From assembly GCA_903858015.1 (NCBI GenBank), contig CAIOGZ010000092.1, forward strand, positions 1 to 64,000: a stretch of 64,000 nucleotides of DNA, read 5' to 3'. Positions 46,815 through 56,071 of this stretch are shown piece after piece (position 1 is the stretch's first letter; the number at the start of each line of letters is the position of its first letter). The notes beneath the pieces are model-generated. The model made no database searches, was not told the origin of the DNA, and saw nothing but the letters and a program-made list of their open reading frames with translations. The stretch comes from an uncultured cyanobacterium. GTDB taxonomy: Bacteria > Cyanobacteriota > Cyanobacteriia > PCC-6307 > Cyanobiaceae. The position numbers and the translations under genes were made by a program.

Positions 46815-47381
46815 TCACCACAGGCCACGAATCGGTTCGCCAGCCTCGCTCCCCTCTGCAGCCAACCGATTGGAACCCGGCACCGGCACCAACTGCAGCC
46901 GCCCCCCCATGCTGGTGAGCCGGTTGCCATTCCAACCGGAGAGACTCAGGCCCTGGAGACCCTGAAAGCCGCCGCCGAAGCCGAGTTCAGCCGGTGGCGC
47001 ATCGCCGAGCACCAACAGATCCAGTTGGTCGGACTTGGCGTTGAGGTTGCCCTGCACCGGCGCTTCGCTGCCGGCGATCGTGATCCGGCCCCGGAGCACC
47101 ACCATCTGACCAACGGCGCTGCTGGGGGCTAAGGAGAGTTGCACGGGCACCGGCCCAGCCCCCTGGAAGGGCAGGTAGCTGCCATTCCAAAGCCTGGGCA
47201 TCTGGACGGCGATCAACTGGGCGCGGCCGATCGGATCGAAGGTCTCCACAGGGGCCGCATCGATCAACAGGTTGCCGCCTAGGCGGGAGGAGGGCGACAC
47301 CACCGGCGCGTAGGTATCGCTGGGCAGGGGCGTCAGGGCCAGCAGCAGCGGCAAGGCCGTAGGGGCGAGCGGCAGCGGCAT
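46815..47381 (-). CDS. hypothetical secreted or membrane-anchored protein
   Basis: Protein of 188 residues. The N-terminus is a plausible signal sequence (PLPLAPTALPLLLALTPLPS). The rest is beta-rich, with LIAVQMPRLWNGSYLPFQGA, VVLRGRITIAGSEAPVQGNL and repeated Gly/Leu segments, suggesting a small barrel or sandwich. I do not recognise the family, and no catalytic motif is visible. Convergent with the Ycf37-like gene (18 bases) and divergent from thiG (82 bases). Confidence 0.65.
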   Translation of the reverse strand: MPLPLAPTALPLLLALTPLPSDTYAPVVSPSSRLGGNLLIDAAPVETFDPIGRAQLIAVQMPRLWNGSYLPFQGAGPVPVQLSLAPSSAVGQMVVLRGRITIAGSEAPVQGNLNAKSDQLDLLVLGDAPPAELGFGGGFQGLQGLSLSGWNGNRLTSMGGRLQLVPVPGSNRLAAEGSEAGEPIRGLW

Positions 47382-47463
47382 GGCAGTCGGATCACAGAAC
47401 CAGAGCGCAGACTAAGGGGGCTAGCCGCCGCCGCGACCACCGGTTTTGAACCCTTTCGCCCCA

Positions 47464-48336
47464 ATGCCAGCTGCCATGCCCGCCGCCAGCCCAGCCCCCG
47501 ATCCCGGCACCACCAGCAGCACCGCCAGCGCAGCGGATGGCGGCTTGCTGATCGGCGGCAAACCCTTCCGAAGCCGGCTGATGACCGGCACCGGCAAGTA
47601 CCCCTCCCTGCTGGTGATGCAGGCCAGCCTGGCGGCCAGCGGCTGCGAGATCGTCACCGTGGCGGTGCGGCGGGTGCAGAGCCAGGCCCCCGGCCACGGC
47701 GGCCTGCTTGAAGCGATCGACTGGAGCCGCTTCTGGATGCTGCCCAACACGGCCGGTTGCGCCAGCGCCGAAGAGGCCATCCGGGTGGCCCGACTGGGGC
47801 GGGAACTGGCGAAGCTGGCCGGCCAGGAAGACAACAACTTCGTGAAGCTGGAGGTCATCCCCGACAGCCGCCATCTGCTGCCCGATCCGATCGGCACCCT
47901 CCAGGCCGCCGAGCAACTCGTCAAGGAGGGCTTCACGGTGCTGCCCTACATCAATGCCGACCCCCTGCTGGCCCGCCACCTGGAGGAGGCCGGCTGCGCC
48001 ACGGTGATGCCGCTGGGTTCGCCGATCGGCTCCGGCCAGGGCATCCGCAACGCCGCCAACATCGCCCTGATCATCGAGAACGCCCGCGTGCCGGTGGTGG
48101 TGGACGCCGGTATCGGCGTGCCGAGCGAAGCGGCCCAGGCGATGGAGATGGGCGCCGACGCCCTGCTGATCAACAGCGCCATCGCCCTGGCGGGGGATCC
48201 GGCGGCGATGGCCAGGGCCATGGCCCTGGCCTGTGAGGCGGGCCGCACCGCCTTCCTGGCAGGGCGGCTGCCGATCCGCGCCGAGGCCAGGGCCAGCTCC
48301 CCCCTGGAGGGAAGGCTGGTCCAGGCCGGGCCCTAA
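47464..48336 (+). CDS. thiG: thiazole synthase
   Basis: Forms the thiazole phosphate of thiamine from deoxyxylulose phosphate, dehydroglycine and ThiS thiocarboxylate. [55 protein letters not shown] (Schiff-base lysine) and [20 protein letters not shown] are diagnostic. About 30 Ala/Pro/Thr-rich residues precede the conserved GGKPF start; ATG 47464 is preferred over TTG 47446, and ATG 47476 is possible. 290 residues from the chosen start. Confidence 0.95.
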   Translation: MPAAMPAASPAPDPGTTSSTASAADGGLLIGGKPFRSRLMTGTGKYPSLLVMQASLAASGCEIVTVAVRRVQSQAPGHGGLLEAIDWSRFWMLPNTAGCASAEEAIRVARLGRELAKLAGQEDNNFVKLEVIPDSRHLLPDPIGTLQAAEQLVKEGFTVLPYINADPLLARHLEEAGCATVMPLGSPIGSGQGIRNAANIALIIENARVPVVVDAGIGVPSEAAQAMEMGADALLINSAIALAGDPAAMARAMALACEAGRTAFLAGRLPIRAEARASSPLEGRLVQAGP

Positions 48337-48419
48337 GCCCAGTGTGAAGCGTCTGTGACAAATCCGGCCGCGACGGGCTTGCAGCTGAACCCCGGTCCAT
48401 AGGGTTCCGGCACCCGCCC

Positions 48420-48593
48420 ATCTCCCGCAGACAGGTCAGCGAAGCAGACGGCGGCAGGCTCAATGCCTTCGCCAAGGAACCCCGCCTGGTGGTGATGGAC
48501 AGCGGTGATACGAACGGCCCCAACCGCCTGCTGCTGATCGGCGGCGTAGCCCTGCTGGCGCTGCTGCTGGCCGTGGCGGCCGGCAGCAGCTGA
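48420..48593 (+). CDS. Psb34/Ssl1498-like small membrane protein, start codon unclear
   Basis: An open frame ending at TGA 48591-48593 encodes a short protein: a hydrophilic half with SEADGGRLNAFAKEPRLVV, then one transmembrane helix, LLLIGGVALLALLLAVAAG. The E-x-GG-(R/K)-LN-x-FA-x-EP pattern followed by one helix is that of the Ssl1498/Psb34 family, which binds CP47 during photosystem II assembly. The frame is open from 48348, but no ATG, GTG or TTG precedes the conserved segment. The coordinate given is an ATC at 48420; translation may begin at a non-standard codon, or the start may be lost. It is too short and oddly started for routine gene finding. Confidence 0.6.
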   Translation: MSRRQVSEADGGRLNAFAKEPRLVVMDSGDTNGPNRLLLIGGVALLALLLAVAAGSS

Positions 48594-48675
48594 TCCAGCC
48601 GCATGGTCCCGGAGCCACCGGGCTTAAGGCCTGTAGTAGCTTGCCATCGGGCAATGGCTCGACCAGGAGACAGGG

Positions 48676-49872
48676 GTGAAGGTTCTCGTTCTCGGCGGCG
48701 ACGGCTTCTGCGGGTGGCCCTGTGCGGTGAACCTGTCGGATGCCGGCCACGACGTGGTCATCGTCGACAACCTCAGCCGGCGCAAGATCGACATCGACCT
48801 TGAGGTGGAGTCGCTGACGCCGATCAGCACGATCAGCGAACGGCTGCGGGCCTGGGACCAGGTGGGCGGCAAGGCGATGCGCTTTGTGCACCTCGATATC
48901 GCCCGCGAGTACGACCGGCTGCTGGAGCTGCTCCGCAGTGAACGGCCCGATGCGGTGGTCCACTTCGCCGAACAGCGGGCCGCCCCCTATTCGATGAAGA
49001 GCAGCGCCACCAAGCGCTACACGGTGGACAACAACGTCAACGGCACCCACAACCTGCTGGCCGCCATCGTGGAGAGCGGCCTGGATGTGCACATCCTCCA
49101 CCTGGGCACGATGGGGGTGTACGGCTACGGCTCCCATCGGGGAGCCACGATCCCCGAGGGCTATCTGACGGTGGAGGTGCCCCAAGCCGATGGCAGCCGC
49201 TTCACCGAGAAGATCCTGCACCCCACCGATCCGGGCAGCGTCTACCACATGACCAAAACCCTGGATCAACTACTGTTTTATTACTATAACAAAAACGATT
49301 CGGTTCGGGTCACCGATCTACACCAAGGCATTGTCTGGGGTACCAACACCGCCCTCACCGATCGGGATCCCCGCCTCACCAACCGCTTCGATTACGACGG
49401 CGACTACGGCACGGTGCTCAACCGCTTCTTGATGCAGGCGGCCATTGGCTATCCCCTCACCGTCCACGGCACCGGCGGCCAAACCCGCGCCTTCATCCAC
49501 GTGCGCGATTCGGTGCGCTGCGTCCAACTAGCGCTCGAGAATCCCCCCACCCCTGGCGAAAAGGTGAAAATCTTCAACCAGATGACCGAAAGTCACCAAG
49601 TGGGCCAACTGGCCCAAAAGGTGGCCGATCTAACCGGGGCCGAGATCCGCTTCCAGGCCAATCCCCGCAAGGAGGCGATCGAAAACGACCTGATCGTGGA
49701 CAACCGCTGCTTCATTGAGCTGGGGCTCAAGCCCACCACCCTCGATGACGGCCTGCTCGCCGAAGTGGTCGATGTTGCCCGTCGCTGGGCCGACCGCTGC
49801 GACCGCTCCCGCATTCCCTGCCTTTCGGCCTGGACCACGCGCCAGGCGGAAGCCCTGCGCACACCCGCCTGA
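48676..49872 (+). CDS. sqdB: UDP-sulfoquinovose synthase
   Basis: Makes UDP-sulfoquinovose from UDP-glucose and sulfite for the thylakoid sulfolipid SQDG. GTG start after AGGAGACAGGG; the protein opens with VLVLGGDGFCGWPCAVNLSD, the SQD1/SqdB Rossmann loop. HFAEQRAAPYSMKSSATKRY, LHLGTMGVYGYGSHRG, YHMTKTLDQLLFYYYNKND (catalytic Tyr/Lys) and DLHQGIVWGTNT are family hallmarks. Length 398 is normal. sqdX follows after 16 bases, forming the usual two-gene sulfolipid operon. Confidence 0.97.
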   Translation: MKVLVLGGDGFCGWPCAVNLSDAGHDVVIVDNLSRRKIDIDLEVESLTPISTISERLRAWDQVGGKAMRFVHLDIAREYDRLLELLRSERPDAVVHFAEQRAAPYSMKSSATKRYTVDNNVNGTHNLLAAIVESGLDVHILHLGTMGVYGYGSHRGATIPEGYLTVEVPQADGSRFTEKILHPTDPGSVYHMTKTLDQLLFYYYNKNDSVRVTDLHQGIVWGTNTALTDRDPRLTNRFDYDGDYGTVLNRFLMQAAIGYPLTVHGTGGQTRAFIHVRDSVRCVQLALENPPTPGEKVKIFNQMTESHQVGQLAQKVADLTGAEIRFQANPRKEAIENDLIVDNRCFIELGLKPTTLDDGLLAEVVDVARRWADRCDRSRIPCLSAWTTRQAEALRTPA

Positions 49873-49888
49873 CCCACCCCCAGCGCCC

Positions 49889-51025
49889 GTGAGGATCGCC
49901 TTCTTTACCGAAACCTTCCTGCCGAAGGTTGACGGCATTGTCACGCGGCTGACCCGCACCTTGCCCCACCTGGTGGCGGCCGGTGACGAGGTGCTGATCT
50001 TCTGTCCAGAAGGCGCGCCCGAGGGCCATGCCGGAGCCCAGGTGGTGGGGGTGCCCGCCATGCCCCTGCCCCTTTACCCCGAGCTCAAGCTGGCCCTGCC
50101 CCGTCCTGCGGTGTCGGAGGCGCTGGAGCGCTTCCGGCCCGATCTGGTGCATGTGGTCAACCCCGCCGTGCTGGGTCTGGGGGGCATCTGGCTGGCCAAA
50201 ACCCGCCACCTCCCCCTGGTGGCCAGCTACCACACCCACCTGCCGAAGTACCTCGAGTACTACGGCATGGGCATGCTGGAGCCGCTGCTCTGGGAACTGC
50301 TCAAGGCCGCCCACAACCAAGCCGAGCTCAACCTCTGCACCTCCTCCGCCATGGTGGAGGAACTGACGGCTAAAGGGATCGAGCACACCGCCCTCTGGCA
50401 GCGGGGTGTCGATACCGAACTATTCCGGCCGGAGCTGGCCAGCAGCGCCATGCGGGCCCGCCTGCACGGCGGCCATGCCGATACCGGCAACCTGCTGCTC
50501 TACATCGGGCGGCTTTCGGCTGAGAAACAGATCGAGCGGATCCGCCCCGTGCTGGAGGCCTTGCCCCAGTCGCGGTTGGCCCTGGTCGGGGACGGCCCCC
50601 ACCGCCAGCAGTTGGAACGGGTGTTTGAGGGAACGGCCACCACCTTCGTGGGCTACCTGGCCGGCGATGAGCTGGCCTCCGCCTACGCCAGCGGCGATGC
50701 CTTCGTCTTCCCCTCGAGCACCGAAACCCTGGGGCTGGTGCTGTTGGAGGCGATGGCGGCTGGTTGCCCGGTGGTGGGGGCCAACCGCGGCGGCATCCCC
50801 GACATCGTCAACGATGGTACAAATGGCTGCCTGTTCGACCCCGACCAGCCCGCCAGCCTGATCACGGCAGTCCAACGCCTGCTGGGCAATCCAACCACCC
50901 GCGCCGAGCTGCGCCGCGCCGCCCGGCTAGAGGCGGAGCGGTGGGGCTGGGCTGGCGCCACCAGCCAGCTACGCAACTATTATCGCCAGGTTCTAGACCG
51001 GCGCCCCCTTGCCCTGGTGGCCTGA
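49889..51025 (+). CDS. sqdX: sulfoquinovosyl diacylglycerol synthase (glycosyltransferase)
   Basis: GT4 enzyme transferring sulfoquinovose from UDP-sulfoquinovose to diacylglycerol at the membrane. It starts at GTG 49889 (RIAFFTETFLPKVDGIVTRL, the typical GT4 N-terminus); the frame is open back to 49715, but that would overlap sqdB. VASYHTHLPKYLEYYGMG, LLLYIGRLSAEKQIERIR, ALVGDGPHRQQLERVF and FPSSTETLGLVLLEAMAAGC (E-x7-E) are present. 378 residues. The pairing with sqdB decides the function. Confidence 0.95.
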   Translation: MRIAFFTETFLPKVDGIVTRLTRTLPHLVAAGDEVLIFCPEGAPEGHAGAQVVGVPAMPLPLYPELKLALPRPAVSEALERFRPDLVHVVNPAVLGLGGIWLAKTRHLPLVASYHTHLPKYLEYYGMGMLEPLLWELLKAAHNQAELNLCTSSAMVEELTAKGIEHTALWQRGVDTELFRPELASSAMRARLHGGHADTGNLLLYIGRLSAEKQIERIRPVLEALPQSRLALVGDGPHRQQLERVFEGTATTFVGYLAGDELASAYASGDAFVFPSSTETLGLVLLEAMAAGCPVVGANRGGIPDIVNDGTNGCLFDPDQPASLITAVQRLLGNPTTRAELRRAARLEAERWGWAGATSQLRNYYRQVLDRRPLALVA

Positions 51026-51097
51026 GCCAGCCGAAGCAGCGGCGGCCCAGCCTCCCTTCACCTCCCCCGGTTCAGCGCCCCCAATTCAGGCCCCAGG

Positions 51098-52876
51098 TCA
51101 GGGTCTGGGCTTGATGCCGGCATCGGGGCGATCGCCATTGGCGGGATGGAACCAGGCCTCCATCATGATCTTCACCATCGGCGCCGCCACGGTGCCCCCG
51201 TAACCACCGGAATTCTCCCCGAACGCCACGATCACCAGGGTGGGCTGCTCAGCCGGGGCGTAACCGCCAAACCAGGCATGGTCGGGGCGGGGGGGATCCT
51301 CGCCGGTGCCGGTCTTGCCTGCCACCGGGGGCAGGGTCGGGTCGTTGAGGATCGCGGCGGTGCCCTCCGTGACCACCATCCGCAGGCCCTGGCGCAACAC
51401 CCGCAGCGTTGTGGGCTTGAGGCCAAGCCAGCGGCGCGGCAGCGGCTGATCCACCAGATGGGGTGTCACCAGCCAGCCGCCATTGGCCACAGCGGCATAA
51501 AGGCGGGCCATCTGGATCGGTGTCACCGTCACCGCCCCCTGGCCAATCGAGGAAGTGATCGTATCCACCGAATTCCAAGGCTCGCCCAGCACCCTCAGCT
51601 TCCAGGTCTGATCCCCCAACAGGCCCGGACTTTCCTCATCACGGATCTCAACGCCGGTATGGCTGCCATAGCCCATGCGGCGGGCAGCCTTAAATAACTC
51701 ATCGGGCCCCACCTTCAGGCCCATCTGATAATAAAAGCTGTTGCTGCTCACCGCCAAAGCCTTCTGGAAACCGATCCAGCCGTAGGCGCCATGGTCGCCG
51801 TAGCACTGGCCGTTGTAACAAAACGAAGCCATGGTGGGCAGGGTGGAATCGGGCGAAAACTTGCCCGATTCAAGGCCTGCGATGGTGGATACAATCTTGA
51901 AAGTGCTGGCCGGTGGAAATCCCTGAAAGGCACGGTTGAGCATCGGAGCCTCGGGCCGATTGAGCTCGTTCCATTGCGCCGTGGTTGGCCCATCGGCAAA
52001 CACATTGGGATTGAAAGTAGGGCGACTGGCAATCGCCAAGATGGCGCCAGTCTGGGGATTAAGGGCCACGATCGCGCCCTTGGCTACGGTGTCGAGGGCG
52101 CGCTCAGCGGCCCGTTGCAAATCAAGATCGATGGTGAGGCGAAGGTCGCGGCCGGGGCGGGCCGGCTTGTCGCCCAGCACCCGCTGCACCCGGCCCGCGG
52201 CATTGACCTCCAGCTGCTGACCACCCCATTCGCCGCGCAGATGGGATTCGTAGCTTTTTTCCAAGCCGCTGCGGCCGATTCGATCGCTGAGGCGATAACC
52301 CTTGTCCTTGAGGCGGGCGTATTCCTCCTCGGTGAGGCTGCTGGTGTAGCCAATCACGTGGGCCGCCAGGGTGCCGGCCGGGTAGCTGCGCAACACATCA
52401 ATCGCCACCTCAGCCCCCGGCAGGGCCGCTGCCTGCTCCCGGAAGCGCAGAACCTGGAGCGGCGTCAACGGCCCGCTGAGCGGCACGCGGAATCCGTCGC
52501 TATCGGCCTTATGCAGCCGGCGTTGCTGTTCTAGTTGGCCAGCTGGAATTCCAAGCAGCCGAGCCAGTTGGTCCCGCAGGGCTGGCCAGCGCCGTTCCTG
52601 GGTCAGCCGGGGCTGGTAGTAGAGGCGATAGGTGAGCTGATTGGTGGCCAGCACCTGGCCCTTGTGGTCGAGCAGGCGACCCCGCACCGGATCGCGGGGG
52701 ATCAGCCGGATCCGGTTGTCATCGGCCATCGCCTTGTGCTCCGGCCCATGCAGCAGCTGCAGCCAGGCCAGCCTGCCCACGATCGCCAGAACGAACAGCA
52801 GCACCAGCGCCATCAGCAACCCAGGCTGCCGACCCACACCGGTCTGGCGGCTGACCCCGTAACCGATCTGCGCCAT
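51098..52876 (-). CDS. mrdA: penicillin-binding protein 2
   Basis: Class B peptidoglycan transpeptidase for cell elongation. One N-terminal membrane helix (LLMALVLLFVLAIVGRLAWL) precedes the dimerisation domain and the penicillin-binding domain, with PPASTFKIVS (nucleophile near residue 324), SSN (near 377) and AGKTGTGE (near 519). 592 residues from ATG 52876, which overlaps the upstream stop as ATGA. The frame is open to 52987, but that extension lies inside the upstream gene. Convergent with sqdX. Confidence 0.95.
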   Translation of the reverse strand: MAQIGYGVSRQTGVGRQPGLLMALVLLFVLAIVGRLAWLQLLHGPEHKAMADDNRIRLIPRDPVRGRLLDHKGQVLATNQLTYRLYYQPRLTQERRWPALRDQLARLLGIPAGQLEQQRRLHKADSDGFRVPLSGPLTPLQVLRFREQAAALPGAEVAIDVLRSYPAGTLAAHVIGYTSSLTEEEYARLKDKGYRLSDRIGRSGLEKSYESHLRGEWGGQQLEVNAAGRVQRVLGDKPARPGRDLRLTIDLDLQRAAERALDTVAKGAIVALNPQTGAILAIASRPTFNPNVFADGPTTAQWNELNRPEAPMLNRAFQGFPPASTFKIVSTIAGLESGKFSPDSTLPTMASFCYNGQCYGDHGAYGWIGFQKALAVSSNSFYYQMGLKVGPDELFKAARRMGYGSHTGVEIRDEESPGLLGDQTWKLRVLGEPWNSVDTITSSIGQGAVTVTPIQMARLYAAVANGGWLVTPHLVDQPLPRRWLGLKPTTLRVLRQGLRMVVTEGTAAILNDPTLPPVAGKTGTGEDPPRPDHAWFGGYAPAEQPTLVIVAFGENSGGYGGTVAAPMVKIMMEAWFHPANGDRPDAGIKPRP

Positions 52877-53286
52877 CAGGCCAGGCGACGCTCCAGTTCG
52901 TTGAGGCGGGCGCTGATCCGGGCCAAGTTGGCCTGCAGTTCGAGCGCGTCGTCGACACCGCCCTCGGCTTGGCCTGGGGCGGCCCACTCGGCAACGGCAG
53001 CCCCGGCGGCAGGGGATTCACTCTGGAAGGGCACATCCCGCACCTCCACCTTCATCACGGGGTTGCCCAGCCCCGGCTGAACGCGGTCGAGGCTGTCGCG
53101 CAGCTCTCTGGCCACGGGCTCGCCCTCCTGCTTGAGTCGGTCGATCGAATCGCTGGGGTTGCCCTCAAAGGCAGCGAAAACCTCCCGGGGGCCACCCTTG
53201 CGGGCGCGTTCCACAACGGCCAAACCCACCGGCAGCACGTCCTGCATGAGGGTGAGGCGCAGGGCGTCGAGTGGATCGGCAGCCAT
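52876..53286 (-). CDS. conserved hypothetical protein
   Basis: Small protein of 136 residues from ATG 53286 (MAADPLDALRLTLMQDVLPV); TTG 53343 would add 19 residues. The open frame extends further but overlaps the upstream gene with low-complexity Arg/Pro/Cys sequence. The middle (AVVERARKGGPREVFAAFEG, RLKQEGEPVARELRDSLDRV) and the end (LELQANLARISARLNELERR) are helical and suggest a short coiled coil. It is coupled to mrdA by ATGA, so a cell-envelope role is possible but unproven. Family not recognised. Confidence 0.7.
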   Translation of the reverse strand: MAADPLDALRLTLMQDVLPVGLAVVERARKGGPREVFAAFEGNPSDSIDRLKQEGEPVARELRDSLDRVQPGLGNPVMKVEVRDVPFQSESPAAGAAVAEWAAPGQAEGGVDDALELQANLARISARLNELERRLA

Positions 53287-53422
53287 GGGGGCCAAAAGGG
53301 TGAAGCTCCAGTCTGCCGTGCCAAAGCGATCGGATGGGACCAACCCCGACCCGCATCGGCCCGATCGCCCCCCCAGCCTGGCCGCGCGGCGGCGCCGGCC
53401 GGCCGGCCGCAGCGCTGCGGTC

Positions 53423-54049
53423 TCAGCGCAGCGGCCGTTGGAGGCTCGGGTCACCCCCCAGGGCCCCAAAGGGGCGCTGGCTGCCCAGCCACCAGCCGCC
53501 AGTGGCGGCGAGCACCAGCAGCAGCGAGAGGGGCAACAGGGCGCGGCGGGTGGCCGGCAGGGCCAACCACTCGCTCCAATCGCGCAGCACCCGATCCCGG
53601 TCGAAGCGGCGCCGCTCCCGCAGCGCTTGCTGACCGCGCCGCCGCAACGCCCGCTCCACCCAGCGCTCGAAGGCCCTCTTCTTGGTGACGGCCATCTTGC
53701 GCTCCACCTCAAGCAACTGGCCCGGGGTGAGCTCGGGGTTGAAGGTGCTGATCAACTCCAGGGTCTTGAGAAACATCTCCACGGCTCCGTCCTTGATCGG
53801 CCCCTCCTGCCCATCGAGCAGGGTCCAGTCGAGCTCGGGGTAGAAGCGCAGGCGGTTGGCCTGGATCTGCTCCTCCGGCAGCTGGCCGGGTTCGCGCAGC
53901 CAGCGATCGGTGTTGGCGTCGAAGCGGCGCCAATAGAGGAAGGGGTTGAGGTAGACAGTTTTGCCGGCGACCAGGATGCTGTCCTGCTGGAGGCGGCGCT
54001 GCAACTGGGGGTCCGGATCGGCGCTAACGGCGGTAGTCACGGCGGTCAC
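53423..54049 (-). CDS. conserved hypothetical membrane protein
   Basis: Protein of 208 residues. The soluble N-terminal part contains VAGKTVYLNPFLYWRRFDAN, IQANRLRFYPELDWTLLDG and EVERKMAVTKKRAFERWVER; a basic region precedes one C-terminal membrane helix (LLPLSLLLVLAATGGWWLG). No enzymatic motif is visible. It lies between guaA and the small gene before mrdA, all on the minus strand. I recognise it only as a cyanobacterial-type conserved protein of unknown role. Confidence 0.75.
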   Translation of the reverse strand: MTAVTTAVSADPDPQLQRRLQQDSILVAGKTVYLNPFLYWRRFDANTDRWLREPGQLPEEQIQANRLRFYPELDWTLLDGQEGPIKDGAVEMFLKTLELISTFNPELTPGQLLEVERKMAVTKKRAFERWVERALRRRGQQALRERRRFDRDRVLRDWSEWLALPATRRALLPLSLLLVLAATGGWWLGSQRPFGALGGDPSLQRPLR

Positions 54050-54127
54050 GGGGCCGGGGTCAGGTGCCCGATCGTATCGGGGTCGGCCAGGGGGGGCCAG
54101 ACGAACGGCGAGCGAAAGCCAAGCCGA

Positions 54128-55783
54128 TCACTCCCACTCGATCGTGCCGGGGGGCTTGCTGGTGATATCCAGCACCACCCGATTGACGCCCTTCACCTCG
54201 TTCACGATCCGATTCGAAATCTGCTCCAGCAGGTCGTAGGGGAGGCGCGACCAGTCGGCGGTCATGCCATCTTCCGACGACACGCAGCGCAGCACCACCG
54301 GGAAGGCGTAGGTGCGCTTATCGCCCATCACCCCGACACTGCGCACCGGCAGCAGCACGGCAAAGGCCTGCCAGATCTCATCGTAGAGGCCGGCATCGCG
54401 CACTTCCTCACGCACGATCAGGTCGGCATCGCGCAGGATGTTGAGCTTGTCGGTGGTCACCTCGCCGAGGATGCGGATCGCCAGGCCAGGGCCAGGGAAG
54501 GGATGGCGGCCCACGATCTCCTGGGGCAGGCCGAGGCTGCGGCCCACCTTGCGCACCTCGTCTTTGAATAGGCGGCGCAGGGGCTCCACCAGCTTGAACT
54601 GCAGATCCTTGGGCAGGCCGCCCACGTTGTGGTGGCTTTTGATCTTCACCGCCACCCGCTCGCCGGTCTTGGGGTCGATGTTGGTGCCGGCGCTCTCGAT
54701 CACATCCGGATAGAGGGTGCCCTGGGCGAGGTAATCAAAGGGCCCGAGCCGCTTGCTTTCCTCCTCAAATACCCGGATAAACTCAGTGCCGATCAGCTTG
54801 CGCTTCTCCTCGGGATCCGTAACACCTTCGAGCTTGGTGATGAAGCGCTCGCGGGCATGGATGTATTCCACATTGATGTGGAAGCGCTGATCGAAGAACT
54901 CCACCAAAAACTCGGGCTCGCCTTTGCGCATGAAGCCCTGGTCGATGAACATGCAGGTGAGCTGATCGCCGATGGCGCGGTGCAGCAAAAAGGCCAAGGT
55001 GGAGGAATCGACGCCACCGGATAGGGCCAAAAGCACCCGCTTATCGCCCACCTGGGCGCGCACATCGGCGATCGCTTCGTCGATGAAGGCGGCGGTGGTC
55101 CAATCGGGGCTGCAGCCGCAGATGTGGTAGACGAAATTGCGGATCAGGGCCATGCCACAACTGGAATGCACCACCTCGGGATGGAACTGCACGCCGTAAA
55201 GCTGGCGGCCATGGTGGGCCACCGCCGCCTCGGGGGTGTTGTCGGTGTGGGCCAGGCGCACGAAGCCCTCGGGCAGGCGCTGCACCGAATCGCCATGGCT
55301 CATCCACATCGTGGAGCCGTCGTCCACATTGGTCAGCAGGTCGGTGGGGTCGTCGACATGCAGCGGCGCCTTGCCGTATTCGGCCCGGCCGGCGGCCACC
55401 ACGGCGCCGCCCAGCTGTTGCACCATCAGCTGCATGCCATAGCAAACCCCCAGCACCGGAATACCCAGCTCCCAGAGGGCCGGATCACAGCGGGGCGCCC
55501 CGTCTTCGTACACCGAGCTGGGCCCACCGCTGAGGATGATGCCCTTGGGGTCCAGGGCCCGCAGCTCGGCGGCGCTGGTGGTGTAGGGCAGAACCAGGGA
55601 GAACACCTCCGCTTCGCGCACCCGGCGGGCGATCAACTCGGAATACTGGGAGCCGAAATCAAGGATCACCAGCGCCGGCGGGCGGCTCGATCCACTGGTG
55701 GGATCCCGGCCGGGAACCATCGACCCCAGCTGGGCCGCCCCGGGGGCCTGGCCAGCGGTGGCGGGGGGTGGCACGGCGGTCAT
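54128..55783 (-). CDS. guaA: GMP synthase (glutamine-hydrolysing)
   Basis: Converts XMP to GMP. The N-terminal class I amidotransferase has [47 protein letters not shown] (catalytic Cys) and [11 protein letters not shown] (catalytic His/Glu). The ATP-pyrophosphatase domain has [19 protein letters not shown], and the dimerisation domain ends with the family terminus [12 protein letters not shown] 55783 gives 551 residues; the frame extends to 55828. A poorly conserved 40-residue leader precedes the first strand. Confidence 0.97.
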   Translation of the reverse strand: MTAVPPPATAGQAPGAAQLGSMVPGRDPTSGSSRPPALVILDFGSQYSELIARRVREAEVFSLVLPYTTSAAELRALDPKGIILSGGPSSVYEDGAPRCDPALWELGIPVLGVCYGMQLMVQQLGGAVVAAGRAEYGKAPLHVDDPTDLLTNVDDGSTMWMSHGDSVQRLPEGFVRLAHTDNTPEAAVAHHGRQLYGVQFHPEVVHSSCGMALIRNFVYHICGCSPDWTTAAFIDEAIADVRAQVGDKRVLLALSGGVDSSTLAFLLHRAIGDQLTCMFIDQGFMRKGEPEFLVEFFDQRFHINVEYIHARERFITKLEGVTDPEEKRKLIGTEFIRVFEEESKRLGPFDYLAQGTLYPDVIESAGTNIDPKTGERVAVKIKSHHNVGGLPKDLQFKLVEPLRRLFKDEVRKVGRSLGLPQEIVGRHPFPGPGLAIRILGEVTTDKLNILRDADLIVREEVRDAGLYDEIWQAFAVLLPVRSVGVMGDKRTYAFPVVLRCVSSEDGMTADWSRLPYDLLEQISNRIVNEVKGVNRVVLDITSKPPGTIEWE

Positions 55784-56071
55784 GGCGGCTAGCGGGGGGG
55801 ACGGACGACCCGGGACCAAGGCCAGCACGGAACCAGAATCAAAACTGGCAACGCCAGCGCCACCAGGATCCGGGACCGAACCGAAACAAGGCCGGAAGGC
55901 GCGGCGACCCCGACCAGGGCACCGGCAATGCCGACCACCCTAGGAGGCGCCCATGGCCCAGACAGAACACCCGGGCCCCAGGGGCCTTTCCCAACCGCCT
56001 CGGCCCAGGAGGCTGGCTGAAGCAGGCCAACAACCCCTAAGGCAACCCAGCCGCAACTGACAACTCCTGCA

